Below, piece after piece: positions 10,218 through 18,909 of a stretch of DNA of 64,000 bases. The notes below the pieces were generated by a model. That model searched no databases. It saw nothing but the letters and a program-made list of their open reading frames with translations, and was not told where the DNA came from. A program made the position numbers and the translations under genes. Each line of letters begins with the position of its first letter. The stretch's first letter is position 1. The stretch lies in NCBI RefSeq assembly GCF_024297145.1, contig NZ_JANCTC010000007.1, forward strand, positions 245,622-309,621, given 5' to 3'. The stretch comes from Mesorhizobium sp. LMG 17147 (GTDB lineage Bacteria; Pseudomonadota; Alphaproteobacteria; Rhizobiales; Rhizobiaceae).

Positions 10218-10362
10218 GGCTCGGGGTCGGGCACGCCCTGTGCGCGCGGATCACAGGGATTTCAGATGCAGGGGCTGCAATACGTCCACCAACCAACGGT
10301 TGGACAACACGACGCTTGATTCCGAGAACTTTCCTCAGCGCCGAAGGGGCAAGATAGTTGCC

Positions 10363-10388
10363 GGAACTCAGCCTTGGCGCGGCACGTT
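10363..10388 (+). promoter_or_regulatory. EcfG (general stress sigma) promoter
   Basis: GGAAC at 10363-10367 and CGTT at 10385-10388 with 17 bases between them fits the alphaproteobacterial EcfG consensus GGAAC-N16/17-CGTT exactly. The 41-aa membrane protein starts 35 bases further on. Confidence 0.65.
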
Positions 10389-10422
10389 GCTAAGTCGTCG
10401 ACCTTCGCAAAGGATGGATGCA

Positions 10423-10548
10423 ATGGCGAAAGACATATCTCGCGAGGAAGAGCAACGCGGCACCGAAAAAGTTCTCTTCTGGGGCGCTGCAATCGCCCTT
10501 GTCCTTTTTGTGTCTCTGGTGACCATCGCCCTCATAGGGACATCCTGA
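10423..10548 (+). CDS. Single-span membrane peptide, 41 aa
   Basis: ATG 10423 follows AAAGG with suitable spacing; ATG 10414 in the same frame is an alternative giving 44 residues. The product has a charged N-terminus (KDISREEEQRG) and one hydrophobic helix (VLFWGAAIALVLFVSLVTIA), so it should be a small inner-membrane protein with a cytoplasmic head. The perfect EcfG promoter just upstream marks it as a likely general-stress gene. Function unknown. Confidence 0.6.
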   Translation: MAKDISREEEQRGTEKVLFWGAAIALVLFVSLVTIALIGTS

Positions 10549-10781
10549 TCTGTTTCGACAGCAGGATTGGACCGGTGGGCCGTCTTGGTGAGCTTAGGGC
10601 GGATGCCGGGCTGCTAGGCTAGAAGCCGCTCCCATCGGCCGTTTGTCGTCTCGATCCCGAGTCGAGCAGCAACGCGCGGAATTCAGAAAAATTAATTGCG
10701 CGGGTCACAACTGCAGCAAAACTGTCCCAATCCGAGCCGATCGGCTGTCCTTCTCTAGAGAGGAAAAGCTACGAGAGGACG

Positions 10782-11000
10782 CTACAGGCCTAACTTCTCC
10801 CGCAGCGCATCAATGCGTTTAGAAGCTTCCGACTTGCTAAGGCCGTCAGCATAGGCGTCAGGCTCGTCGGCCTGTTCGGCCAGAGTTTTCAAATAGGACG
10901 CTTGTGCGGGAGTCATTGGATCATCTCCGCTGACCCAATCTTCCGGGTCCTTTTCGACATTTGCCGACGCCTCGATTTTTGGGTTGTGCCGGTCGACCAT
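10782..11000 (-). CDS. DUF3072 family protein, 72 aa
   Basis: ATG 11000 is preceded by GGGAGG and gives a 72-residue protein; a longer in-frame start at 11042 lacks this site. The core reads DPMTPAQASYLKTLAEQA and then LSKSEASKRIDALR, the pattern of DUF3072, a small helical domain with the 'T.AQ..YL..L' and 'L.K.EAS..I..L' helices. The N-terminus is polar. Members are common small proteins in soil alphaproteobacteria, with unknown function. A near-consensus EcfG promoter lies upstream on the same strand. Confidence 0.85.
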   Translation of the reverse strand: MVDRHNPKIEASANVEKDPEDWVSGDDPMTPAQASYLKTLAEQADEPDAYADGLSKSEASKRIDALREKLGL

Positions 11001-11026
11001 GCTCAACCTCCCTTGATGATCACCAC

Positions 11027-11052
11027 AATGAGAAATGATCATGATTTGTTCC
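11027..11052 (-). promoter_or_regulatory. Possible EcfG-like promoter for DUF3072 gene
   Basis: On the minus strand GGAAC (11052-11048) is followed after 17 bases by CATT (11030-11027), one base away from the EcfG -10 element CGTT. It sits 26 bases before the DUF3072 start codon. Confidence 0.35.
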
Positions 11053-11290
11053 GCCGCATTGCTAGCCTTCTCTGACCGTTTGCGTTGGCCCGGTCTGCGG
11101 ATCGAAGAGAACCAGTGAAGGCCGCCTCGAGCGGCGCTTTTGCTCGACTGCGCCGTCGTAAAAAGGTGCTCCGCCGTGATATTTTTTAATTATACAGGCA
11201 CTTCAACAGTCGCGATGGAATTACGTGAGAGCTGTTGCAATCGGCCGCTCCGGCGCCTATTGTGTCTTGCAACAGATCCGAGCTAAACGC

Positions 11291-12346
11291 ATGGTAACTG
11301 TTGAATTGGCTGATTTTGTTGAGTTAAATAACGATCAGCGTCGGGAAAAAGTCAATTCCGACCAACGGTTCATTGCGCTCAGAGAGGCCCAAGGGAAGGC
11401 GAAGAGCTTTCGGGGATCCCTCGTCTGGCACACGGTGAACGGCATCGAACATTTGATGCGAAGCTACTACGACGCCGCTGGCGTACGACACCAAAAGGCA
11501 GAGGGTCGTCGCTCGCCGGCGAGCGAAGCTGTCAAGGCGGATTGGGAAGCCGCTCGCGCGTCCGCCCAAGAAACGCTCTCTGCGCGACAGGAGCAGATGG
11601 AGCGCCAATCTGCTGTCAATCGCGCGCTCCGGCTTGGGCGTGTTCCCCTGATCGCGGCAAGAATTGTCAGAGCAATCGATAACGCCGGTCTTCTCGGAGA
11701 AGGCATTCGTGTTGCAGGCACGAATGCGATCTACGCCTATGAGGCGGCGGCGGGAGTGTTCGTGGATCCCGGAATCACATCGACGCAAGACATCGATCTC
11801 CTCATGGACTCGCGCCAGTCCCTCAGGGTCATGTCTGGCGCCAACGTCGAAGATGGAGCGCTCATCAACCTTTTGCGCAAGGTCGATCGGTCTTTCGAGC
11901 GTTCATCCGCCACCTTCCGCGCGGTGAACCGCGACGGATACCTCGTCGATCTGATCAAACCGCTCGCAAACCCCGCGTGGAAGCCGAGCCGGGAAACTAT
12001 CGGGAAGGCCGACGACGAATTGGTGGCCGCCGAGATCGCCGGCCTGGCATGGTTGGAAAATGCCCCTGCTTTCGAAGCGATCGCCATCGATGAAAAAGGC
12101 GGACCGGTACGGCTGGTGGTTCCCGATCCGCGTATTTTTGCCGCTCACAAATTCTGGCTCTCAAAACGAGCTGACCGCGAGCCAATCAAGCGCCGTCGCG
12201 ACCTGGCCCAAGCGCAAGTGGTTGCCCGGCTGACGACGCAGTATCTCGAGCATCTCCCCTACGAAGCAAGCGACCTTCAGGTCCTCCCAAGGGCCGTTTT
12301 CGATGAGGCCCATCATTTATTCGCGCCACCAGCGTCGCGGCCGTGA
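11291..12346 (+). CDS. GSU2403-type nucleotidyltransferase (NTP_transf_8), about 351 aa
   Basis: The central part reads GIRVAGTNAIYAYEAAAGV and, about 20 residues on, TSTQDIDLLMD, i.e. the G-(x)-N and D-x-D-L metal motifs of a polymerase-beta-like nucleotidyltransferase, and the C-terminus has a PRIFAAHKFWLSKR segment. This is the layout of the GSU2403/NTP_transf_8 family, which is related to the nucleotidyltransferase-toxin superfamily. The N-terminal third is helical. The frame runs back to GTG 11225; ATG 11291 (MVTVELADF) looks the better protein start, although neither has a strong ribosome binding site. No partner antitoxin gene is adjacent, so a toxin role is only speculation. Confidence 0.75.
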   Translation: MVTVELADFVELNNDQRREKVNSDQRFIALREAQGKAKSFRGSLVWHTVNGIEHLMRSYYDAAGVRHQKAEGRRSPASEAVKADWEAARASAQETLSARQEQMERQSAVNRALRLGRVPLIAARIVRAIDNAGLLGEGIRVAGTNAIYAYEAAAGVFVDPGITSTQDIDLLMDSRQSLRVMSGANVEDGALINLLRKVDRSFERSSATFRAVNRDGYLVDLIKPLANPAWKPSRETIGKADDELVAAEIAGLAWLENAPAFEAIAIDEKGGPVRLVVPDPRIFAAHKFWLSKRADREPIKRRRDLAQAQVVARLTTQYLEHLPYEASDLQVLPRAVFDEAHHLFAPPASRP

Positions 12347-12551
12347 ATGTTTGAGCTACATGTTGGCCGTCTGGATTGGCCCTGAACTTCCAACCGATCG
12401 AAGACGCGGCCCAGCAGCGCCTGATCGGAGGGGCAAGACGCTTAATTGCCATGACACCCCTTGATGCAGGCCCCGGCGATAGAATCGAAACCAATTGGGC
12501 GCTACTACAGGGTTCAAGCTGGAGACAGCCGATGATCTTAGAGTCTCGTGC

Positions 12552-12932
12552 TCATGCCGGTTCGATATCCGTTTGTGAGAAGTCTTTGCCGATGGAAAGC
12601 AGCGGTTCGTCTGCACGCTTTGCCAAAGCATAGGAGAGGCAATCGGCAAAATTTAGCGCTGCCGGGTGGTGGCCTTTGCCGTAGGTCAGCCAACCCTGGG
12701 TCGCCAGATCAACCAAGTCGACAGGAATGATATCGGCCTCGATTTTGCGCAGCCAAAGATCGATCTCGGCCAACGCGTGTTCGCCGCGCCTGCTGACCAG
12801 CACCATGCGTGCCTCGAGCACGCAGGTTGCCGGGACCAGACGGATTGGGTCGGAGACCAGCGCTCGTTCCAGCCTTGTTGCCTCAGGCTCGCTCCGAAGG
12901 ATCGCTACAATAGCTGAGGTATCGATCACCAT
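12552..12932 (-). CDS. vapC: VapC-type PIN-domain ribonuclease toxin, 126 aa
   Basis: A complete PIN-domain protein starting MVIDTSAIVAIL. The four acidic catalytic residues of VapC are in place: D4, E40 (in CVLEARM), D97 (in LNFADCLSYA) and D117 (in GKDFSQTDI). VapC enzymes cleave tRNA or rRNA and are inhibited by VapB. Its ATG overlaps the TGA of the upstream vapB reading frame (12932-12934), the usual translational coupling. Here the antitoxin gene is frameshifted, so the toxin may be unpaired. The catalytic residues and length are normal. Confidence 0.9.
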   Translation of the reverse strand: MVIDTSAIVAILRSEPEATRLERALVSDPIRLVPATCVLEARMVLVSRRGEHALAEIDLWLRKIEADIIPVDLVDLATQGWLTYGKGHHPAALNFADCLSYALAKRADEPLLSIGKDFSQTDIEPA

Positions 12933-13202
12933 CAGTTAGGGATTCCATACTCGTCATACCCGATGATCTCCTCGTCGCTGCGACTATCCACTTCAGGTAA
13001 TCGTGCCACTCTTTCTCTGATGGCGCGCAATTCAGCCAGCCAGACGCTCCTGCGCAGTCTCTCCAAAGCCCAAGCGGTGCAAGCGCTCGCTAAGGGCCCG
13101 ATGAATGGCTGCTGTCTTGCTGATACCCTGGCGGCGTGCGAGTTCATCGGCGAGAGCAACAGTGGCCGGATTTTTGATGTTCGGGGACACGAGAAACTCC
13201 AA
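12932..13202 (-). pseudogene. vapB: VapB antitoxin, frameshifted
   Basis: One frame begins at TTG 13202 (AAAGG six bases before it) or GTG 13190 and reads SPNIKNPATVALADELARR and GISKTAAIHRALSERL, the DNA-binding N-terminal part of a VapB antitoxin, then hits TGA at 13034-13032. A second frame gives LAELRAIRERVARLPEVD and IIGYDEYGIPN, the C-terminal tail that normally wraps the toxin, and ends at the vapC start. The switch is near 13035-13048. As read, the protein would be about 52-56 residues and lack the toxin-binding tail. Possible explanations are decay, a sequencing error or recoding. Confidence 0.8.
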
Positions 13203-13646
13203 AATCTACCTTTCAGGCAATTTCCATCATAGCCCACTAGGCTCTTCAACATACGTGCTGCCTTGCCTATACCCGTACCGGATTGACCACGACAGTCGCC
13301 TGGCCGGCGTCTGCCGAGCCGCTGATCCTCCGTTGGGATGCCACCCCTGAATGTCGGGCGGTCGATGGCACTGGTCGAAAGGTCTCGATCGGCGAAAGCG
13401 ATCCGTATTGGTCGACCCCGAGCTGTAAATCCGCCTTCTGGTAGATATAGCCGCCTGCTGGAGCGGCGACGTCCTATCGTGCACTGGGCTGCTTGAGCCC
13501 TCGCAATCTTGTTACCGAATTTCGCAAGTCTCTGCACGTCATGCCACGATAGTCGGTTTTACTTGTTGCGGAGCCAGTGTTCATGCTTTTTCTAATTATC
13601 CCCGAGCGCGGCACGAACCAGTCCGCCGCCAGAAACGGGGACCATC
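13203..13646. other. Region upstream of the trb operon, no supported gene
   Basis: About 440 bases between vapB and trbB. In rhizobial trb loci this position often holds traG or a regulator, but nothing of the kind is readable here. A minus-strand stretch around 13270-13470 stays open for about 65 codons without a recognisable motif. The trb promoter probably lies here; a tra-box palindrome was not found. Confidence 0.4.
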
Positions 13647-14663
13647 GTGGCCACCAACCATCATGCCAACAAGGGACCGGTGCCGCGCGGCACGCGCATG
13701 CTGCGCACCGCTCTCGGCCCGGCCATAGCAGCTTTCCTTGACGATCCGGCCATCGTCGAGGTGATGCTTAATCCCGATGGTCGCCTCTGGATTGATCGCC
13801 TCACCGAAGGACTTGTTGCAAGCAATGAAATAATGATCGCGGCCGACGGCGAACGGATCGTCAGGCTGGTCGCGCACCATGTCGGTGCGGAGGTGCATTC
13901 GGGCTCGCCGCGCGTTTCGGCTGAACTGCCCGGGACCGGTGAACGGTTCGAAGGCCTGGTGCCCCCTGTCGTCACGGCACCAACATTCGCCATCCGCAAG
14001 CCGGCAGTCGCGGTATTTACGCTTCGAGACTATGTCGCGGCCGGCATCATGACCGAAGGCCAGGCTGACACCCTGCAGCTTGCCGTGGAGACACGGAAGA
14101 ACGTGCTGGTGGCGGGCGGCACATCGACGGGCAAGACCACGCTGGTCAACGCGCTTTTGGCGGAGGTGGCTAAAACCGCCGAGCGCGTCGTGCTGATCGA
14201 GGACACACGCGAGTTGCAGTGTGCTGCGCCCAATCTTGTAGCGCTGCGCACCAAGGACGGTGTCGCCTCGTTGTCCGATCTGGTGAAGTCGTCATTACGG
14301 CTTCGGCCCGACCGCATCCCGATCGGCGAGGTACGCGGGGCCGAAGCGCTCGATCTGTTGAAGGCATGGGGCACCGGTCATCCCGGCGGCATCGGCACCA
14401 TTCACGCCAATTCTGCCATTGGCGCATTGCGGCGACTGGAACAGCTCGTACAGGAGGCCGTCGTTACGGTCCCGCGCGCGCTGATCGCTGAAACCATAGA
14501 TCTCATCGCGGTTCTTGCTGGCCGTGGCGCAGCGCGCCGGCTTGTCGAGATCGCCTTGGTCGACGGGCTCGATCCGGCCACCGGCGACTACCGCACCCTG
14601 GAAGCAAATCTCGAGACCACAACGGCCCTGAATCACCACTCGCCCTATGGAGCTTCAGAATGA
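13647..14663 (+). CDS. trbB: TrbB, conjugal transfer secretion ATPase
   Basis: 338 residues from GTG 13647 (GGGGA upstream). A VirB11-family hexameric ATPase: an N-terminal domain, then Walker [12 protein letters not shown] (lysine about residue 163), the Asp box (VLIEDTREL), and the His-box/Walker B region [13 protein letters not shown] with ARG-rich finger [13 protein letters not shown] just before it. It powers assembly of the conjugative pilus and translocation at the inner membrane. First gene of the operon; its stop overlaps the trbC start. Length is normal for TrbB (about 320). Confidence 0.95.
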   Translation: MATNHHANKGPVPRGTRMLRTALGPAIAAFLDDPAIVEVMLNPDGRLWIDRLTEGLVASNEIMIAADGERIVRLVAHHVGAEVHSGSPRVSAELPGTGERFEGLVPPVVTAPTFAIRKPAVAVFTLRDYVAAGIMTEGQADTLQLAVETRKNVLVAGGTSTGKTTLVNALLAEVAKTAERVVLIEDTRELQCAAPNLVALRTKDGVASLSDLVKSSLRLRPDRIPIGEVRGAEALDLLKAWGTGHPGGIGTIHANSAIGALRRLEQLVQEAVVTVPRALIAETIDLIAVLAGRGAARRLVEIALVDGLDPATGDYRTLEANLETTTALNHHSPYGASE

Positions 14664-15001
14664 CCCCCATTCCCTTCAATTCATTGGCTTTCCATAAGCC
14701 TGCCGTGAAGCTGTCGTATGCGGCGACCACTGCGATCATGATGATTGCACCTGCCCATGCTGCCGGTTCTTCCATGCCCTGGGAGGAGCCGCTTCAGCAA
14801 ATTCTCGAATCGATCGAGGGGCCAGTCGCCAAGATCGTGGCGGTGATCATCATCATCATCACCGGCCTTTCGCTCGCCTTCGGCGACACGTCAGGCGGAT
14901 TTCGCCGGCTGATCCAGATCGTCTTCGGGCTGTCGATCGCTTTCGCGGCAAGTTCGTTCTTCCTGTCCTTTTTCTCCTTCGGCGGCGGAGCGCTGATCTG
15001 A
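14660..15001 (+). CDS. trbC: TrbC, conjugal pilin-like protein
   Basis: 113 residues; ATG overlaps the trbB stop by four bases (ATGA). It has an N-terminal export signal ending near PAHAAGSS, then two hydrophobic helices (KIVAVIIIIITGLSLAFG and LIQIVFGLSIAFAASSFF). This is the VirB2/TrbC prepilin layout: two membrane helices with a short polar loop. The processed protein would be the pilus subunit. Its stop overlaps the trbD start at 15001. Confidence 0.9.
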   Translation: MTPIPFNSLAFHKPAVKLSYAATTAIMMIAPAHAAGSSMPWEEPLQQILESIEGPVAKIVAVIIIIITGLSLAFGDTSGGFRRLIQIVFGLSIAFAASSFFLSFFSFGGGALI

Positions 15002-15264
15002 TGGAGGAGGAAGTCCGTGGCTTTTTCGCGCCGATTCATCGCGCACTCACCGAACCGATCCTGCTCGGCGGCGCGCCACGCGCCATCGCCATCGCCAACG
15101 GCACGCTGGCCGGCGCGGTCGGATTGGGACTTCGTTTGTGGATCGCCGGGCTCATCATCTGGGCAGTCGGGCATCTCATGGCCGTCTGGGCGGCAAAGCG
15201 CGATGCGCAATTCGTCGATGTGGTTCGCCGACACCTGCGCTACCCCACGCATTTCGGCTGTTGA
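15001..15264 (+). CDS. trbD: TrbD, conjugal transfer membrane protein
   Basis: 87 residues, ATG directly overlapping the trbC stop. It reads FFAPIHRALTEPILLGGAPR near the N-terminus, the conserved TrbD/VirB3 start, followed by two hydrophobic segments (NGTLAGAVGLGLRLWIAGL and IIWAVGHLMAVWAAK). VirB3-like proteins sit in the inner membrane next to the TrbE ATPase. It lies ten bases before trbE, as in other trb operons. Confidence 0.9.
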   Translation: MEEEVRGFFAPIHRALTEPILLGGAPRAIAIANGTLAGAVGLGLRLWIAGLIIWAVGHLMAVWAAKRDAQFVDVVRRHLRYPTHFGC

Positions 15265-15274
15265 GCTCCTCATC

Positions 15275-17782
15275 ATGATGAACCTCGCGGAATACCGAAA
15301 GAAGAGCGCCAGCCTCGCAGACTATCTGCCTTGGGCTGCCCTGGTTGCGCCGGGCGTGGTGCTCAACAAGGACGGCAGTTTTCAAAGGACGGCGCGTTTT
15401 CGCGGGCCGGATCTGGACTCCGCCACGCCCGCGGAACTGGTCGGCACGACCGCGCGGCTCAACGGCGCGCTGCGCCGGCTGGGCTCCGGCTGGGCAATCT
15501 TTGTCGAAGCGCAGCGCAATCCTGCCAGCAGCTACCCCGACAGCCGGTTCCCGGATTGCGCATCCGCGCTTCTCGATATCGAGCGTCGGGAACAGTTCGG
15601 AGCCTCCGGAGTGCTGTTTGAAAGCAGCTACTTTCTCACTTTCATGTGGCTGCCTCCGGCCGAGGAAGCGTCGCGAATGGAGAGCTTCCTCTACGAAGGC
15701 CGGGAAAAGGCGGGCATCGATCCCTGGGAGCTCCTGAAGACTTTTGTCGATCGCACCGAGCGCGTGCTCAACCTCATCGAGGGCTTCGTTCCCGAAGCTT
15801 GCTGGCTCGATGACGGCGAGACACTGAGTTACCTGCACTCAACCATTTCGACCAAGCGGCATCGCGTTCGCGTGCCAGAAACACCGATGCATCTCGACGC
15901 TTTGCTTGTCGATCAGCCGTTGGCCGGGGGCTTGGAGCCGAGGCTTGGCGATGCGCATCTGCGCACACTCACCGTCACCGGGTTCCCGACGATGACCTTC
16001 CCGGGGATTCTTGACGATCTTAATCGGCTTGCCTTCCCCTACCGCTGGTCCACGCGCGCGATCATGCTGGACAAGACCGACGCGACCAAGTTGGTGACGA
16101 AAATACGCCGTCAGTGGTTCGCGAAACGGAAATCCCTCGCCGCGATCCTTAAGGAGGTGATGACCAACGAAGCGTCCGTCCTCGTCGACACGGACGCCGC
16201 CAACAAGGCGGCCGATGCAGACGCGGCGCTGCAGGACCTGGGCTCTGACCAGATCGGCGAAGCCTATGTCACCGCCACCGTGACAGTCTGGGATACCGAT
16301 CCCTCGATTGCCGACGAAAAGCTGCGTCTGGTCGAAAAGATCATTCAGGGCAGGGACTTCACCTGTATCGCCGAAGGCGTCAACGCTGTCGAAGCTTGGC
16401 TGGGCGGCATTCCTGGCCATGCCTATGCCAATATTCGCCAGCCGCCGCTTTCGACGCTCAACCTCGCGCACATGATTCCGCTTTCCGCGGTCTGGGCAGG
16501 TCCGATCGAGGACGAGCACTTTGGCGCCCCGCCGCTGTTCTTTGCCAGAACGGAGGGCGCCACACCGTTCCGGTTCAGCCTGCATGTTGGCGATGTCGGT
16601 CACACCCTCGTCATCGGCCCGACCGGCGCCGGCAAGTCGGTCCTGTTGGCGATGATCGCGCTTCAGTTCCGGCGCTACCAGAACAGCCAGCTCTTTGCCT
16701 TCGATTTCGGCGGCTCAATCCGCGCTGCCATGCTCGCCATGAATGGTGATTGGCACAGTCTCGGAAGCAATGCTGAAAGCGGGCAGGTGTCTGACGATCC
16801 GTTGCCCTTGCTCACCTTGGCCGATCTGTCGAGCGATGTCGGCACCGGGTCGCTACAGCCGCTTGCCCGCATCCATCATATACCAGAGCGGGCCTGGGCG
16901 GCCGACTGGCTTGTCGATATTCTAGTGCGCGAGGGCGTACCCATCACGCCGCAGGTCAAGGAACATCTGTGGTCGGCGCTGACATCGCTGGCTTCTGCGC
17001 CAGTCCAGGAGAGGACGCTGACTGGCCTGTCCGTGCTGCTGCAGTCTTCGCCGCTCAAACAGGCGCTTGGCCCCTACTGCATCGGCAGCGCTTATGGCCG
17101 GCTGCTTGATGGCGAGCATGAGCGTCTCGGCGACGCCTCCGTCCAAGCGTTCGAAACCGAGGGCCTGATCGGCACGGGTGCTGCTCCCGCGGTACTTGCC
17201 TATCTTTTCCACCGCCTCGAGCAAAGGATGGACGGTCGGCCGACACTGCTTCTCATCGACGAGGGCTGGCTGGCGCTCGATGATGGCGGTTTCGCCGACC
17301 AGCTGCGCGAATGGCTGAAGACGCTCAGAAAGAAGAACGCCAGCGTGGTCTTCGCCACGCAGTCGCTTTCCGACATCGACGGATCGCCAATTGCGCCGGC
17401 AATAGTCGAAAGCTGCCCGACGCGGCTGTTCCTGCCGAACGAGCGCGCCATCGAGCCGCAGATCGCCGCGGTCTACCGACGCTTTGGCCTCAACGATCGC
17501 CAGATCGAGATCATCGCCAGGGCGATCCCGAAGCGCGACTATTACTGTCAAAGCCGCCGCGGCAACCGTCTGTTTGAACTGGGGCTCGGTCCGATCGCGC
17601 TGGCGCTTTGCGCCACATCGTCCAAATCGGACCAGGCTGCGATCGACCGGATAATCGCCGAGGCCGGCCGAGACCATTTCCTCGAGGCCTGGCTGGCAGA
17701 GCGCGGTCTCTCCTGGGCTGCCGACCTCATCCCAGATCTCACCAACGTGATCGAACAGTCCACAGAGGAGATTTCGTCATGA
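15275..17782 (+). CDS. trbE: TrbE, VirB4-type secretion ATPase
   Basis: 835 residues from ATG 15275 (ATG 15278 is an equal alternative); the open frame extends further upstream but overlaps trbD. N-terminal CagE/TrbE domain (NLAEYRKKSASLADYLPW), then a RecA-like ATPase with Walker A GPTGAGKS at residues 448-455 and Walker B LLLIDEGW with the acidic pair at 662-663. The FATQSLSDI motif, also typical of VirB4, follows. The enzyme energises pilin dislocation and substrate transfer. The stop overlaps the trbJ start (ATGA). Confidence 0.95.
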   Translation: MMNLAEYRKKSASLADYLPWAALVAPGVVLNKDGSFQRTARFRGPDLDSATPAELVGTTARLNGALRRLGSGWAIFVEAQRNPASSYPDSRFPDCASALLDIERREQFGASGVLFESSYFLTFMWLPPAEEASRMESFLYEGREKAGIDPWELLKTFVDRTERVLNLIEGFVPEACWLDDGETLSYLHSTISTKRHRVRVPETPMHLDALLVDQPLAGGLEPRLGDAHLRTLTVTGFPTMTFPGILDDLNRLAFPYRWSTRAIMLDKTDATKLVTKIRRQWFAKRKSLAAILKEVMTNEASVLVDTDAANKAADADAALQDLGSDQIGEAYVTATVTVWDTDPSIADEKLRLVEKIIQGRDFTCIAEGVNAVEAWLGGIPGHAYANIRQPPLSTLNLAHMIPLSAVWAGPIEDEHFGAPPLFFARTEGATPFRFSLHVGDVGHTLVIGPTGAGKSVLLAMIALQFRRYQNSQLFAFDFGGSIRAAMLAMNGDWHSLGSNAESGQVSDDPLPLLTLADLSSDVGTGSLQPLARIHHIPERAWAADWLVDILVREGVPITPQVKEHLWSALTSLASAPVQERTLTGLSVLLQSSPLKQALGPYCIGSAYGRLLDGEHERLGDASVQAFETEGLIGTGAAPAVLAYLFHRLEQRMDGRPTLLLIDEGWLALDDGGFADQLREWLKTLRKKNASVVFATQSLSDIDGSPIAPAIVESCPTRLFLPNERAIEPQIAAVYRRFGLNDRQIEIIARAIPKRDYYCQSRRGNRLFELGLGPIALALCATSSKSDQAAIDRIIAEAGRDHFLEAWLAERGLSWAADLIPDLTNVIEQSTEEISS

Positions 17783-18528
17783 ATTTCGTTCTTGCAGGCA
17801 GCCCTATCCGTCGCATGGCGGCAGCCGGTGCCATTGCGGTCGCGACGGCGCTGTCATCGGCACCAGCATCGGCGCTGATCGTGTTCGATCCCAGGAATTA
17901 CGCCGAAAACCTGCTCTCGGCATCGCGTGCCCTGGAGCAGATCCACAACCAGATCACCTCGCTGCAAAACGAAGCGCAGATGCTGATCAACCAGGCCAAG
18001 AATCTCACGTCGCTGCCGACCTCGCTGCTTGGCCAAATTGAGGGCAATTTTTCCGAGATGAATAGCCTGCTCGGCGAGGCCGAGAAGCTGGCCTATAGCG
18101 TCCAGGACATCGAGAGCCAGTTTACCTCCACTTACACGAATTTCGGTTCGGATCTCTCCAGCCAGCAGCTTGTCGAGGGTGCGCGTCAACGCTGGCAGAC
18201 CTCGGTGTCTGCCTTCGAGCATTCGCTGAAAACCGGCGCCGTCGCCGTCGACAACATCGCAGGGACACAAGAGCAGACGAGTGCGCTGGTCAGCGCCAGC
18301 CAATCGGCTGTCGGCGTGCTGCAGGCGACGCAAGCCGGTAACCAGCTTCTTGCCGTGCAGGCCAAGCAAGTTGCCGATCTTACCGCGATGCTGGCCGCAC
18401 AAGGAAGGGCCGACGCCCTTGAGCAGGCGAGGAGGGCAGCCGCGCAGGAGCAGGCACGAGAACAGTTCAGCCGTTTCATGACGGGCCGCAGCTACAGCCC
18501 GTCATCCGTAAGAATGTTCCACGACTGA
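17779..18528 (+). CDS. trbJ: TrbJ, VirB5-like periplasmic protein
   Basis: 249 residues from ATG 17779, overlapping the trbE stop. A cleavable signal peptide (to about SAPASALIV) is followed by YAENLLSASRALEQIHNQI and a long coiled-coil-forming helical region, the pattern of TrbJ/VirB5 minor pilus components. A longer frame upstream lies inside trbE and is rejected. It should be periplasmic or pilus-tip associated. Confidence 0.93.
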   Translation: MNFVLAGSPIRRMAAAGAIAVATALSSAPASALIVFDPRNYAENLLSASRALEQIHNQITSLQNEAQMLINQAKNLTSLPTSLLGQIEGNFSEMNSLLGEAEKLAYSVQDIESQFTSTYTNFGSDLSSQQLVEGARQRWQTSVSAFEHSLKTGAVAVDNIAGTQEQTSALVSASQSAVGVLQATQAGNQLLAVQAKQVADLTAMLAAQGRADALEQARRAAAQEQAREQFSRFMTGRSYSPSSVRMFHD

Positions 18529-18540
18529 GGCGAAGACCGC

Positions 18541-18909
18541 ATGGACCTCAAGATCGCCGCCCGGATAACAGCCGTTCTTGCACTTGGCGCCGCCATGACC
18601 GCCGCCTTCATGGTGCTGCGCGGCGACGGCTCGCGGGACGCGTCCTCCCCGCACTCCGCGCATCCGGGCGGCGAGCCGGCAAGAGTCGAACTTGGCCGAT
18701 GCCGGGACATTGGCATTGCGGCGATTGATGACGACGCCTGCAGGAAAGCCTGGGCTGAAGGCCGCCGACGTTTCCTGCGGCTATCCCGCCCGATCGTGCC
18801 AAACGTGGCTCCGTCGATCGAAAAGAACCCGAGCCGGGTGCCACCGCTCCAACGGCCAACGCCACCTTTCGCGGAAGACCGGCCCTATCCCGAAACGGTG
18901 GCGCCATGA
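18541..18909 (+). CDS. trbK: TrbK-alt, putative entry-exclusion protein
   Basis: 122 residues. One N-terminal membrane or signal segment (AVLALGAAMTAAFMVL) is followed by a short domain reading ELGRCRDIGIAAIDDDAC and RKAWAEGRRRF, i.e. the two cysteines and Trp of the alternative TrbK family found between trbJ and trbL in alphaproteobacterial elements. The C-terminus is proline-rich. Its position and motif support a role in entry exclusion, keeping related elements from transferring in; that role is inferred from the family. Its stop overlaps trbL. Confidence 0.85.
   Translation: MDLKIAARITAVLALGAAMTAAFMVLRGDGSRDASSPHSAHPGGEPARVELGRCRDIGIAAIDDDACRKAWAEGRRRFLRLSRPIVPNVAPSIEKNPSRVPPLQRPTPPFAEDRPYPETVAP

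Noticed and set aside
13270..13470. Minus-strand open stretch between vapB and trbB as a gene
   Set aside because: No start site and no recognisable family; too short to support.
15176..17677. Several 200-250 codon minus-strand frames opposite trbE
   Set aside because: All are antisense to trbE, which has clear Walker motifs and overlapping neighbours.
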